Source: Beverwykella pulmonaria (Eukaryota; Ascomycota; Dothideomycetes; Pleosporales; Melanommataceae). From it: a DNA stretch of 64,000 nucleotides. Both the position numbers and the translations under genes were made by a program. The stretch lies in assembly GCA_001599595.1 (NCBI GenBank), contig BCHH01000022.1, forward strand, positions 263,705 through 327,704, written 5' to 3'. The notes under the pieces were generated by a model, which had not been told where the DNA came from, did no database searches, and saw only the letters and a list, made by a program, of their open reading frames with translations. Shown one piece after another: positions 9,653 through 21,615 of this stretch (the first letter of the stretch is position 1; every line of letters begins with the position of its first letter).

Positions 9653-12600
9653 AGAGGGCCAGTGAGGGCCAATGTAGCGCGTGGGGAAGACGAAGGTGTC
9701 TCATAACTGTATTGGAGAGATTTTCCTATTCATTCTTAGGTGGCATTCTTACCGACTTCACACTTTCCTTAAACATAGCTTAATAGCAAAATAACTATTC
9801 CCGGGAAATCACATGACATGTAGCTCCTACAGCTTCATGGAACCCTGTTCCACGTGCAGAGCAACCTCTTCATCCAAAAACCCAGGTGCCCGGTTGTATA
9901 TAATGTGACCCTTGCCTCCAAAGCAAAACTGGACAAGGGCAGCCTTGTACAGTCGCTAGCGAATCCGACTTCACACTGAATGCAGCTGCAACACAATATT
10001 ACTTTACTTGAAAGCAAATGCCTTGGCATACTACCCTGCGTACGCTCTATTATCCTTGGAACGTGATTTGCCACAGTAAAGGTACCTTTTTATCATAGCT
10101 TGAGCTGACAAGGTTACGGCCGGGCCGGTTCGGCCGCACTCCCTGCTAGCGTATGCGAGTCGCCACCCGAACAGGACGACATCTACTGTTTACTCAGCCT
10201 TCGTCCAAATCGGATATACTCCGAGAGGGCTTAGTACACCCCTTCCCATGAATGAATGGTGCGTCTTCTATACAAATTCTATCTGTGCAGTGGCGTGCGC
10301 TACTCATTCATAGGGATGCACAGTAGTACAGCAGATGATTCAGGACTGCAGTGGCAGGTTAAACGAGATTGAGCCATAATAAGCACCTCTCAATTTCGTA
10401 CCCAACTCATATTCTGTGCTTCCCCCAAATCGATAGAACAAATATCGGTGCCAAGAATGTAACATGCGTGAAGAGTCGCATCAGCACAGACCCAACACCA
10501 TCACTCTCCTGCTCAAGTAGAAAGCGGCTAAGTAGCAGAGATAAGTTTCACTGGAGCAAACAGAGCCGCTAAAGACATATATTTTCTGAGTATTCGTAGC
10601 CCTTGGAGAAGGATCTTGGCGACCGTCATCTAAGAGAAGAAAGGTGCTCCAAAGACATATGTGTAGTTCCCAAAATTTGCGCACTAATCGTGTATATCTC
10701 GCTTCTTATGTGAGAGTAATATACTGTTTCATTTACAACCTTTGCTCGATCTGTCTTACCACGTCGGCATTGCATGGATGCACGATGATTAATCCGATCC
10801 TTCGGAACACGCCCATCTTTTCCTCGATAACAACCAGCACGGAGGTATGATACCATTCTTCGTGGATAGCTGTGATTCAATCCCAGGATACAGTTACAAT
10901 TGGGGCATTCCTCTTGATTGGTCTGTCTTTTCAATTTCCATGTAGATGTCAACAAAATTCCGCACTATGTCTGACCATTCTTGTCTCGATATCAGTCTAC
11001 TATTCAAAGTGAGCTTTGCACTTTTGGCGACCTCAGAGAGATTAGCAGTAATAACGCAATAAATTTGCAGTTCTGAGCGACAGAGAAAGGCTACGTGTCC
11101 ATCTATTGACAGCTAGGGCCAGGACGGCGCGCAGTTTGATCTTTGCAAAGACGGATTGAATGGGAATCCAAAAACGTTAAACCACGTCATCTGCTCCAAA
11201 AATTGGCTGGTCATAGGCCGAAAACGCACTTATCGTCCCAGACCTCTTCGAGAGCTGCGACAATCCTAAAGATAGCTTGAGATCGATCTCAGGGAAGGTA
11301 GGGGTACGGGATTTATACTGGCGCACAAGCTCTGGCTAGGATTGGTCCTTATCCTATGATTGAAATAGTGTTCGTGGGGAAGGCTCTTAATCATCTGAAT
11401 GTTTTAATGTAACTTAGAAACAAACGAATAAATCCGAGGCTCTGACAATGGAAAAGAACTTCATATGGGCCAAAAAATAGTATTCATTTGGCTAAAAGGA
11501 ACTCTTGGAGAGTCCATCATCTTTTGTTCAAGGGGTCGAGATGCTAGCCAAAGTGTGCCCATTGACATGGTTAGCTGATACGTATCGGACTAGTTTCGCC
11601 GATCGGCAGCTTTGCAGGTACTGTAATAAAAGAAGGCTGTAAAGGCCGTTAAGTCTCTCACCTGAATGAGAAAATAGGGCTTGGATATGCGTGGTTGTCA
11701 TTAGAGGCACGTGATGCAGTGAAGTAGAAGCTTGCCACAATAATAATTCGATTTCATGCACGATCCAGAGCTAGACATTTAGGTGGGGGCCCATTGCAGA
11801 GCTAGAACATATCCTATGACTAAGATCAGCATTGAGCGCCTTGTTAAGAAGTACTCGACATTCCTCACAGACAGGCCAAAAACTATGGCAATGCAAATGT
11901 GCATTGTGTTTACTTCTTTGTACGTCTAACATCGCCAATCCGATAGATTACCTATCTGAATTTTTAAATAACGAATGACAGTGTTGATAGAAGAAATTTT
12001 GAATAATGTATATGATATATTTACCAATTCCGATTCTTTCTGTTCCTGAAGCGTCTGTTCCTGGTCTGCGTTGTCTTCCGGTGAGACGAAAACTGCATCT
12101 TGCAGCTCGCCCACAGACTGCTAAAAGCCCTTGACTGGAACTAGTAAATCCACTAGTTGGTTCTTAGCTGATATTCACAAGATTAAAGTAAAGAAGGAGA
12201 AAGGAAATATACAACGAAAAACGAAACTTCGCCACAGCCTTTCCTTCTAGTAACTTTTAGGCCAGATGCAGCGCAGCCCTTGTCAATGCTAGTGTTAAAG
12301 CATCACCCAACGCCAGAAAGATCACGCAGGAGACTGACTGATCAGCAGAATGAGGGGAGGGCTATTTTTTGTCATGGGAAGTAGTTTCGCTAGAACTTAA
12401 AATGCAAAGAAATTTCTAGCATAGAGGTAAAGGACTACAATAGAACATAGGCGCTGCAAGAAGCGGAATGCGATCCGCGTAAGTTATACAGATGACGCAC
12501 CTCCCTCAATAGAGTCGCCAACCTGCGTCTATCCTGTGAATGGTTATAGTTACCTAATTGTCCGAGTAAATTTGACAACATTCAATTCGAAATCTAAAAT

Positions 12601-13107
12601 CACGTCAAGACCTGTCCAGTGCTCTACTAACTCTTTTAGCCACTAAATATCTTGCCATACGCTCTAGTAGCATGACCGAGATGGCACGAATATTCCAGTG
12701 ATTTAGAGCCGGAGCGAACAGATCTTAACAGTCGCCACTGTAATGATTTCGAGCCGTAACTGGTAACCATTGACCTTCTCCGGTCGTTGAATACCATTTT
12801 AAATCCTAGGATTTCCTTTCCCTGATATCCCCCTACTTTCAGATACGCACATTTATAGACGTCAACTTCAATTAGAAATTGAAACAAATTCATCAATCTA
12901 GTGTGTAATGGCTTGGTTACAGCAATTCACGAACCCAGCCGGGAAGCTTGTACATGGGACTGTTTCTAAGATTTTTCTTCTTATAACCCCCTTAGATATG
13001 GCCAAGAAGAAACCGCTCACTATAACCTCAGTACGTATGCCTTGGATGCCGCTCCTGGTTATATTAACATATCATTGTAAGCAGGGTGTGGGTGAAAGGG
13101 TATGAAG
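9653..13107. other. 3.5 kb gene-free tract
   Basis: A+T-rich sequence with many short, mutually overlapping open frames and no recognisable domain on either strand. A local G+C-rich patch with partial palindromic character (CGGCCGGGCCGG, TTCGGCCG) sits at about 10117-10140. The end of the tract, about 12990-13107, could be upstream HET-domain sequence that is too decayed to assign. Confidence 0.45.
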
Positions 13108-13174
13108 ATGTGTGTTGTGTGTATGTGTGTGTGTGCATGTGTGAGAGATATGTACGGCTGATATATATATATGA
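13108..13174. repeat. TG/TA-rich simple sequence
   Basis: Imperfect TGTG-rich sequence (about 13108-13144), then a TATATATATATAT stretch at about 13160-13173, lie directly before the HET relic and may have broken its upstream part. Confidence 0.6.
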
Positions 13175-13176
13175 CT

Positions 13177-13539
13177 TTCAATGATGTTTGCATCAATTAA
13201 AAAGATACCAGAAAAAAAACAAGCATATCAGACTGATGTGGGACATATACAACCGCGCACGTTTGGAAGTGGCTTGGCTAGGAAAGAAAGATGAGAGCTC
13301 TAAATATGACTTTGAGCTCCTTGACAAATCACTAACATTTCCGAACATGATCTAAGTAACTCGGATAGTCCACTGGGAGCTATGCAAGGTGGTCAGGCTC
13401 TTCGCTTCAGTTTAATGAACAAGCTTGAATTGCCGCACTTCGATTCCGAACAATGGGACATCCGTTTCCATATCTTCACACAACAATGGTTTAGTCACGT
13501 GTGGATTATACAAGAGCTCATGGCGCCGAATATTTGTAG
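13177..13539 (+). pseudogene. Decayed HET (heterokaryon incompatibility) domain gene fragment
   Basis: The forward strand shows consecutive HET-domain landmarks in shifting frames. First comes FNDVCIN followed by a stop where Gln is expected and KDTREK, matching the usual D(A)xCINQ...EK block. Then IRLMWDIYNRARLEVAWLGK, the DIYxxARxVxxWLG motif, and finally FTQQWFSHVWIIQELM, the WFxRVWxxQE motif. At least two frameshifts and two stops separate these blocks, so no functional protein can be made. HET proteins trigger programmed cell death when genetically different hyphae fuse, and fungi carry many copies. The order and spacing of the blocks match the family well; flanks on both sides are too degenerate to read. 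Confidence 0.8.
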
Positions 13540-13770
13540 TTCTACTCTCTCCTTAACACTAGCTTTTCACAGTAGACGAAAAAGACGCAGTAGGAGGAGA
13601 TGTAATAGTATCGTAATTACATAGTGGTCTAGTAATTTTAAGGTATACTTTCATTCCGAACTGGAGAATAGGGAGAGGGGATGGTTTCTTTGAGTTACAA
13701 CTATATAAACCTTCTAGAATTATAATACAAAGCTTCTACGAAGTGTTACCAAGTCAAAATATAATAAAAC

Positions 13771-13876
13771 TGTAAGCCCAGGACACCATGCAGTCACGTG
13801 GATATGCTCCCCGACTAATCAGGCCGCTATATATATATCAGCTGTACATATCTTACACACAATACACATCTTGATG
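13771..13876. repeat. Dispersed ~105 bp repeat, copy B
   Basis: Second copy of the block at 1923-2027, in the same orientation. It carries TGTAAGCCCAGGACACCA, CACGTGGATATGCT, GACTAATCAG, CTATATATATATCAGC and CACATCTTGAT. It sits about 100 bp beyond the 3' end of the cysteine-rich relic, which reads toward it. Copy A lies upstream of a transposase tail, so the two copies do not share the same coding neighbour. Confidence 0.7.
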
Positions 13877-13973
13877 CCTTTTTACAAAAACATTTTTCAA
13901 GAACGAGTAAGCAAGAAATTAAGGACGAAAGGTTGTTTAGATTTGCGCCAATCTTTTCCGTGGGAGTAACAGC

Positions 13974-14578
13974 CTACAGGAAACCGGTGATACCTTTTAT
14001 TCCGTCGGTGTACATTTCTGTAGCGTTACTGCCAAATAACAAGTCCCAACGCACTACAACAACGCCACATGTTTGTAAGCAAACGTTCCTCCCAAAGCAA
14101 GTGCCTGTAGCGCAGACTCATCCTTGAGCACAGTCAGAGTTGGAGGAGCAGCCTGGAAGATGAGCGCAAAGTTTACTAGGAAAGCAGAATCCCGTGCCGT
14201 TAGCAGTTTCAAAACAGAAGCAGCCTGCACCGCAACTGTTGAGGCTAACGCGTATAGATCTGTCGCAGACTGGAGCAGAGCATTGGGCATTTTGGTAAAT
14301 TCCAGACGGGCACTACAGCGTTGTTAGCAGGGGTGCGCTTGAAGGCAGGATTCAATTTGGAAAGTCGCATACTACGTCGCCACATTTTTCGCAATTATTA
14401 GGATCACTGAGGGCATCCTGGCACATCTCGAAGAGAAGATAACTTGCTGCAGCGCCACACAGGGTTTGAGCATATCTCCTAGTACGAAAAGCGCCAAGCT
14501 TCCTGCTAAGAACTACACCGCCTAGGGTTGTTAAGATGCTGACTTCTGGTCAGAGGAGGTTACTAAGGAACCTAATGG
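13974..14578 (-). pseudogene. Decayed cysteine-rich secreted protein gene
   Basis: One reading frame on the minus strand stays alignable for about 200 codons but has internal stops. It reads LCGAAASYLLFEMCQDALSD, then PNNCEKCGDVVC, a stop, another stop, CPSGIYQNAQCSAPVCD, NSCGAGCFCFETANGTGFCF, PGCSSNSDCAQG, a stop, and VCATGTCFGRNVCLQTCG. The DPNNCxxCG...CPSG...C pattern and paired cysteines are typical of fungal secreted cysteine-rich (EGF-like or disulfide-repeat) proteins. There are three stops in this core and one further upstream, with no frameshift. Each stop is one transition away from CGA, CAG or TGG, as expected after RIP. A signal peptide is not preserved. The end is set at the TAG at 13974-13976. 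The name of the family is uncertain. Confidence 0.68.
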
Positions 14579-17500
14579 CTCCTCCAATGTCTACACTAAT
14601 TAAAAGCCCTAATTAAGGCATACAAAAATGCTCCCACACCGCCAGCAATAAACAAACAGAGTCTACTATTGCATTAGAATGTATGTTGTTGCCGAGTACG
14701 TTTAAAACTTGGGCGGGCGTGTTACTAATTTAATGTCTTTTTTTTCTTTAGGACCTAGTGCAGCTTGCTATCTTCCTACAATCTTAAGCTTACGGTTGCT
14801 AGCAAAGGCAAAATAAGCGCTGCAAGAATAAATAGTTAGCTTGTAGCCCTCTAGATCCTATATAAACAATGCAAAGGAATCAGAGAAATCTGCGTACAAG
14901 GAACTACTGGTGGCATTTTAAAGAATAAATTGTTAACTAAAAAATGTTGATACTACGGTCCACTACGTGCATCTAAGAAAATGCTGTTGGTTTATCCTAT
15001 TAGAGTTCTAGTGGGCGGTGTTGTAGGTAGGCAAGATGTTGGGAACACAATGACATAACATGTGGGAGTATTGATGGACGCGGTGGGAGTTAGACTAATC
15101 GTGGATGATGGTGCGGGAGTGGAAGCTTCCTGGCTACTTAGAATGGAAGAGCGTCCAGATGCGACCTCGTATGAGACGGGTAGGAATTTCTATGATCAGA
15201 TGAAGTCGATCATCCAGGAAGAGATGAATAGTATCTAGGAATGGATGTGGTTGATCTTCCAGGTGAATGTACCGATTGTTTAGGTGCAGACAAAGAGAAT
15301 CCAGGCACAGACAAAGGATTTCCATATACAAGTATAGAAGAAGAAAATTTCTTAGATGCACCTTGGATTAAGGAGCTACTGCTTCGGGACTTTGAGCCTC
15401 CAAAGCATGTACTATATTTAGACTAAGGAACCTAAGCCACAATATGGCGCAGTAGAATCGAACTCTCTGTACTGTAAGAAGCGTGATCTAAATTCGGAGC
15501 CCTGGCAGGTATACTCCTTCCTTACTCCTTAGGCAGCATCCAGGCTTATTGCGTTACCACGCACAGTCCAACAGAGAGCAGCAGGCTGAGGGTCTAGTGA
15601 AGTACTCGAACAGGAATGAATGAGTAAATGATAGGAAGAAACAAAGGAATGTAATGCAAGGCTTAGAAGTTTCATGGATATTTAGAAATTGTAGATAAAC
15701 TTTTTACTAAACACAATAAGTGAGTGACGGGGAAAATGAATAGCAGATAGAGGGATGAGAGCCCACATAGTAAAACTGTGAGTTGACTAGTCTTTTAAAA
15801 AAGCAAGACTTACTAATCAATTAAACTTTGATAAGTTTAGATTTTATCAGCTTTTCATTAGTCTAACACTTAGCTTCTTTCTAGAGGTTACTTCCACAGC
15901 TGATTCTGTAGTTTTTTCAGAATAAAATATACACCATAGTGCCCTATTCCCTCTTTAGCATGCCATCTCTTAGTGTAACAAATCACTGATCTGCAGCTAA
16001 ACATTTTCTCTCCCATAGCAGTTGTGTACCTATCTTCTGCTATAGCCTATAAAATCCCAACGCCACATTTTAGTAAAACGATGTCGCAATCTGCGTCTTA
16101 TTTCAACCTTATTAAGTGTATGCATTTCCAGTTTGAATTGCGCTCGACTGTCCAGGAGGCCACCATCCAAGTGGGCTTGAGAGCATATGTAATTGAATAA
16201 CATTATTTTGCAATTGGTAAGACTTGAGCTACCGTATATGGTTTTCAATAATGCTGTGAATCTCTAGTTGCCTTTTCCATTTTAAGGGATGAAAAGGAAG
16301 AACAAGCAAGTGTTGCAACCTACCACTTATCAAATGACAAATTCATTCTACGGAACATTCCACGTCGGCAGATACATTGATACAACGCAAAGTTAATGGG
16401 ATTATTTTAACTTATGGCTAGAATGAACTGTCCGTCCCACAGTAAGTGGACACGTGCGGTGCCAGTTTGCAGTGCGGTGCCAGTTTGCAAGGCTGTGCTA
16501 TTACTAGCAATATGCTCCCTTGTTTGTAATAGCACCCTATTCTATTAATTTTGGATTCCAGGATCAAATAGTACTGTACTGAACAGCTGTTGCAAACTCA
16601 TTCAATTGCATGCACATCCTTCCAACGACATTTCAACCGACCTTAACAAACCTCAACGCAAAGATAACTTAAACCTGTTTCACCCCTTCAGTGTTTATAT
16701 ATTTATTCTTTTTTTCAAATGCTTTGTATAAGAGCGTTCAAGCTGCTTCACTAATATTTATTTGCACGAAGAGGCATATTGTCAGTTAGACTACAGCTAA
16801 ATGAAGTATTGAAAATACTGTTGGCAAGCGCCACACGAGAGCATGAGGCTAAAGGACTTCATAAATCCAGCTAGTCATACAGCTTTGTATACGATTGGCT
16901 GGCATGAAAAGTATATGGTAAGATGAATTCGTGACAGCCGTGGCATATGAATTCCCAAATGGGGAGTATGGAACTTTTTCTGTGTGCGGTGATCTCCTTC
17001 TACATATAGACTCAGTATCTAAAATTGTAAATGACTTAGACGGTACAGGCAAATGCACATATGGATAGGTGCTAACAGATGCGGTATGGTATGTCTGGCG
17101 AGAAGACTTGCTCGTGTCAGCAGAGAATATGATACAGAAGTCATCCCGGCTTCCAAGGTTACAAGTGGAGGGGCTTGGTCAGACCCCCGTCATACCAACT
17201 ATGGGTCTGCGTGTCTTACTGAGAGATGAGAATAAGTGAGCCGCGGAATAATAGCAAACCAACTTTTGGGATTCCCTGCTGTTTGGGAGCCGGATCTCAC
17301 CCTTTCAAGATCTTGACGTAAGGTTTGGAGGCTCGTGAGAGGTCGTTTACACATCTCTAGTGAGTAAAATATGATCAATACGGATTTCCACCGTTCTACT
17401 CTTCAGTCTCCATTATATACAGTATGATGCTAAAGATTCTCAGGAAACAAATCAGTTGCACAACCAGCGAAGAAAAACGTCCTTCGCATCTTCGACACAT

Positions 17501-18878
17501 ACCACATGTGAAGCATAGATTCAAAAATCCGGAGATAGCAATAAACAAGGTTATTAAACCCCAACCGTTCATTGACTGGAGCCCCATAATCTACTTGAGA
17601 ACAGAATCCCTCTAGATTCACATCTTGCGGTTCGTCGCAATTCACAGCTCGTGAGCGGATCACCGGACCTAGCTGGGCAGCGTGTCAAACCGCCCTCGGC
17701 TTCATCCCTGAGATGATTCGGATTATTAGTACAACGGACGGGCGTAGAAGTTTGATGGGCTAGTCTCAGTTCCCCCGCACTTGGGATGCTCGGCACATTG
17801 GCCCCACTAGCCTTCGCTCCCTGGCGCCTTTCCTTAGCGAATCACAACCATTTGCAAGCACAGCCCCTCAGCAACCACTGCACCCCACATTGAGAAACCC
17901 AATTTCAGACATTCGCTATTGCGCTTAAAGACTGGTATGCCGGTTTAACGTCAGCCCCCCGCTTCAGGCTAAGACGCGGCTTCCCGCGCCTGCATCAGCT
18001 CAAAGAGCTCAATCCCAGCAACGAGGTTGAGCTGTAGGACAGCATAGAGTAGGGCACACATCGACCAGTCTGCGAACATTAAATTTCACGCTGCATCTAT
18101 TCATCCAACGGGTTCCTTTCGGCGATCATCTAGAATTTTCCCGTCCGCTACCGAAGGAATTGCAGAAGCATACCATCCCCTCCTCGTATTCCGGCGGAGT
18201 TCAAGAAATTTAGCTGAGCTTCCTGACTTGCCACTTCCTTGAGGTCTCCAACCTAAGCCGAACTAACTATACGGATCCGCAGTATCAAGAGCGGAGAACA
18301 TCCTCCGTCAAAATCATCTCACCTTGTGCACCTTCTCCGCATACAGCTATACACCTGCTACTGCGCTGATCCCAGCTAGACCCTTTATTCGAAGCCACTG
18401 TGTTGGGTCCTGACGCTACATAACCGACTCGTCAAGCCAATCAGTACAAGGTACATCTCCAGGACAGCACGTCCAGGGGGCCGGCAGCTGCGGATCCGCA
18501 ACGTCACAGCAAGCAAGTGGAGTCCGGGCCGTATAGGTCTCTTGGAGCGTCAGAAATCGTGTGGACACACTGTCCAGTACCCTGTCTAAGCAAAGTGATG
18601 TACATGCTCCAGCGCGGCGAGGTACAGAAACCCCTCTCTGATCTATGCACCGTCCGGGATCGAGCACCAACGCTGACGAAAAGCTGCAGTTCGAGACTAC
18701 CTCAGGTGGTGGAGCTCCTTGAGGCCGATGCATCTCATAGATGCGGGGTCGAACGGTTTAAGAGGATGGGTACCGCAATCAATTGAAGGTCCAGCCCAGT
18801 TGACTTGCTTCTCCTGTGGTACCACTTCACGTCGAACTCTGAGCCAATTGAAACCAATTCACTCGAGCTGAACTCAAG
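14579..18878. other. 4.3 kb gene-free tract up to the alcohol oxidase promoter
   Basis: From 14.6 to about 17.5 kb the sequence is A+T-rich with no convincing coding remnant. A forward stretch at 15130-15540 has coding-like phrases (YETGRNFYDQMKSIIQEE, then KEPKPQYGAVESNS) broken by stops and could be another relic of unknown type. From about 17.6 kb base composition becomes more balanced, and this part probably holds the upstream regulatory region of the alcohol oxidase gene. No clear TATA box was found close to its start at 18879. Confidence 0.4.
16454..16489. repeat. Perfect tandem duplication of an 18 bp unit
   Basis: The unit GTGCGGTGCCAGTTTGCA occurs twice with no gap, at 16454-16471 and 16472-16489. 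It lies in non-coding sequence and has no partner elsewhere that I noticed. Confidence 0.9.
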
Positions 18879-21615
18879 ATGACGATTCCAGATGAGGTAT
18901 GATTGGGCAGCTCTGAAGGGGTACCATTCTTCTCAGTCACTTACCGTCAATCAGGTTGACATCATTGTTTGCGGTGGAGGAAGTTGTGGGTAGGTTTGAA
19001 AGCACCAGAGTAAGAGCATGGTGCTAATACTATCACTTTTCTAGATGCGTGGTTGCTGGGCGTTTGGCGAACTTGGATCACAACCTCCAGGTCCTCTTGA
19101 TTGAGGCCGGAGAGAACAATTTGAACAACCCATGGTAATTTTAATTCACATCCTCTCCAAGAACTCAATTCACTGACTTGGAAAGGGTTTTCCGTCCGGG
19201 TATCTACCCCCGTAACATGAAGTTGGACAGCAAAACTGCTTCCTTCTACTACTCGCGACCTTCAGAATGGTTGGATGGGCGTCGAGCTGTGGTGCCTTGT
19301 GCCCACATCTTGGGAGGCGGATCCTCTATCAACTTCATGGTGAGTGACATCAAGAGGCGTCGACGAGACAACGGCTAACTAGTCTAAGATGTACACTCGT
19401 GCTTCAGCTTCGGATTATGATGACTTTCAAGCCAAAGGCTGGACGACAAAAGAGCTCATTCCCTTGATGAAAAAACACGAGACATATCAGGTAATCAAAC
19501 CCTCTTTCACTTTTTGTACTTCCTGATCACGCCAGTCTAATCATTTATCAGCGTTCCTGCAACAACCGCGACATCCATGGATTCGAAGGTCCTATCAAAG
19601 TCTCTTTCGGCAACTATACGTACCCAATCAAGGATGACTTCTTGCGTGCTTCCGAATCGCAGGGTATACCGACAACCGATGATCTTCAAGACCTAACGAC
19701 CGGCCACGGAGCTGAGCATTGGCTCAAATGGATCAATCGCGACACTGGACGACGCTCTGATTCCGCGCATGGTTATATTCATAGCACTCGCGCTGTTCAC
19801 CAGAACCTCCACCTGATGGTCAACACCAAGGTCGACAAGGTAACAATGAATCCAACTTTCGACTTTGCACTACTGCTTGCTAATTTTAAACCAGGTCATC
19901 CTCGAAGGCGACCGTGCTGTCGGTGTCAAGACTGTGCCTACCAAGCCTCTTTCGCCAGGCCAATTGACGTCTAAGATTGTCAGGGCACGCAAGCAGATCA
20001 TTGTCTCGGGAGGAACACTTTCCTCGCCGCTCATCCTCCAGCGATCAGGTATCGGTGACCCGGAGAAGCTCCGCAAGGCCGGCGTCAAGCCACTTGTAGA
20101 TCTCCCTGGTGTTGGTCTCAACTTCCAAGATCACTACCTTACATTCTCGGTCTTCCGAGCCAAACCGCATATCGAATCCTTCGACGATTTCGTCCGAGGA
20201 GACCCGAAGGTCCAGGAAGCGGTCTTCAACCAATGGAACATCAATGGCACTGGTCCGTTAGCGACTAATGGCATCGAGGCTGGTGTCAAAGTTAGGCCAA
20301 CAGAGGAGGAGCTCAAGCAGATGGACTCGTGGCCTTGCAAGGAGTTCCGATCGGGCTGGGACAGCTACTTCAAGGACAAGCCTGATAAGCCTGTCATGCA
20401 CTACTGTAAGATCTTACCCTTTAGAAATCTACTTCAGGGTATGCGCTGACTAAGGGCGACCGCAGCTGTCATCTCGGGTTGGTTCGGAGATCACGTGGGT
20501 CCATCCTTCACCTTTCCCCACTTTGCCCACAACACCTTGAAAATTGATTCGACCTGACATCTTGAGCATTAAGACTAACTTCACCAATCAGATGTTGATG
20601 CCGCCGGGCAAATTCTTCACTATGTTCCACTTCCTCGAGTACCCCTTCTCGCGAGGCTCAACCCACATCGTGTCCCCTAACCCGTACGACGCGCCTGACT
20701 TTGATGCCGGATTCATGAACGACAAACGCGATATGGCGCCTATGGTCTGGGGCTATATCAAGTCTCGCGAGACGGCACGACGAATGGATGCCTACGCCGG
20801 TGAAGGTAATTACCATAAATAAGATTCCCTAACATGTAAGACTTTCTAACATCTGAACAGTCCAGGCTATGCACCCATTCTACGCGTTTGATAGCCCGGC
20901 AAGAGCTAATGATATGGTATGTTTGCACTGACTTTCACGTTACGAGAAGGGTTTAATTAACTGGGTGAAGGATCTCGCGACTACGAATGCGTACGCGCTT
21001 CCTGGGAACATTACGGCCGGTATTCAGCATGGTTCTTGGAGCATGGTATGTGAAATCTGATGCCATTTGGAGGGGAGAAGTGCTAACGCGGTTCTCAGCC
21101 TGTGAATAAGGGTCGCACCCCGGAGCCCAACTTCCTCAACTCCAACCAGCACTGGGTACAAGAAGATCTTCAGTACTCGAATGATGATATCAAACATATT
21201 GAGGACTGGGTTAAACGTACGTATACCCTCTACCAGCCCCATATAACAATTCCTCCCCCAACCCTTCTCTCTTCTCATAACTCTCACCCAATTCTAATAC
21301 CACGAAGGACATGTTGAGACAACTTGGCATTCTCTCGGCACATGCTCCATGGCCCCGCGCCACGGAAACTCGATTGTCAAGCACGGCGTCCTCGACGAGC
21401 GCCTCAACGTACATGGTGTCAAGGGACTCAAGGTCGCTGATCTGTCTATCTGTCCCGATAACGTGGGATGTAACACGTATTCGACTGCGCTACTGATCGG
21501 TGAGAAGTGTGCGATGCTTACGGCTGAGGACCTCGGATATAGTGGTGCGGCATTGGATATGAAAGTCCCGACGTATCATGCGCCGAGGGAGGTCACGGGG
21601 TTGTCGAGGCTGTAG
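18879..21615 (+). CDS. Peroxisomal alcohol oxidase (GMC oxidoreductase, methanol-oxidase type)
   Basis: Thirteen exons encode 665 aa: 18879-18896, 18955-18989, 19045-19134, 19186-19339, 19389-19490, 19552-19839, 19895-20405, 20466-20494, 20592-20805, 20861-20916, 20971-21045, 21099-21216 and 21308-21615. All junctions keep phase. The FAD-binding start VDIIVCGGGSCGCVVAGRLA follows a six-codon first exon. Later landmarks are HILGGGSSINFM, the GMC block SGGTLSSPLILQRSGIGDP, LMPPGKFFTMFHFLEYPFSR and the active-site region TTWHSLGTCSM...CPDNVGCNTYSTALLIGEK. It oxidises short-chain alcohols to aldehydes with release of H2O2. The protein ends in SRL, a type 1 peroxisomal targeting signal, as in yeast alcohol oxidases. 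Length and the conserved LMPPGKFFTM block favour the methanol/alcohol oxidase subfamily over aryl-alcohol or glucose oxidases. The very dense introns are characteristic of this gene. Confidence 0.92.

Noticed and set aside
10117..10140. G+C-rich near-palindrome as a possible terminator or hairpin
   Set aside because: Arms are imperfect and no gene ends there.
15130..15426. Open frames on both strands
   Set aside because: Repetitive Leu/His-rich composition on one strand and stop-broken phrases on the other; not enough to name a gene.
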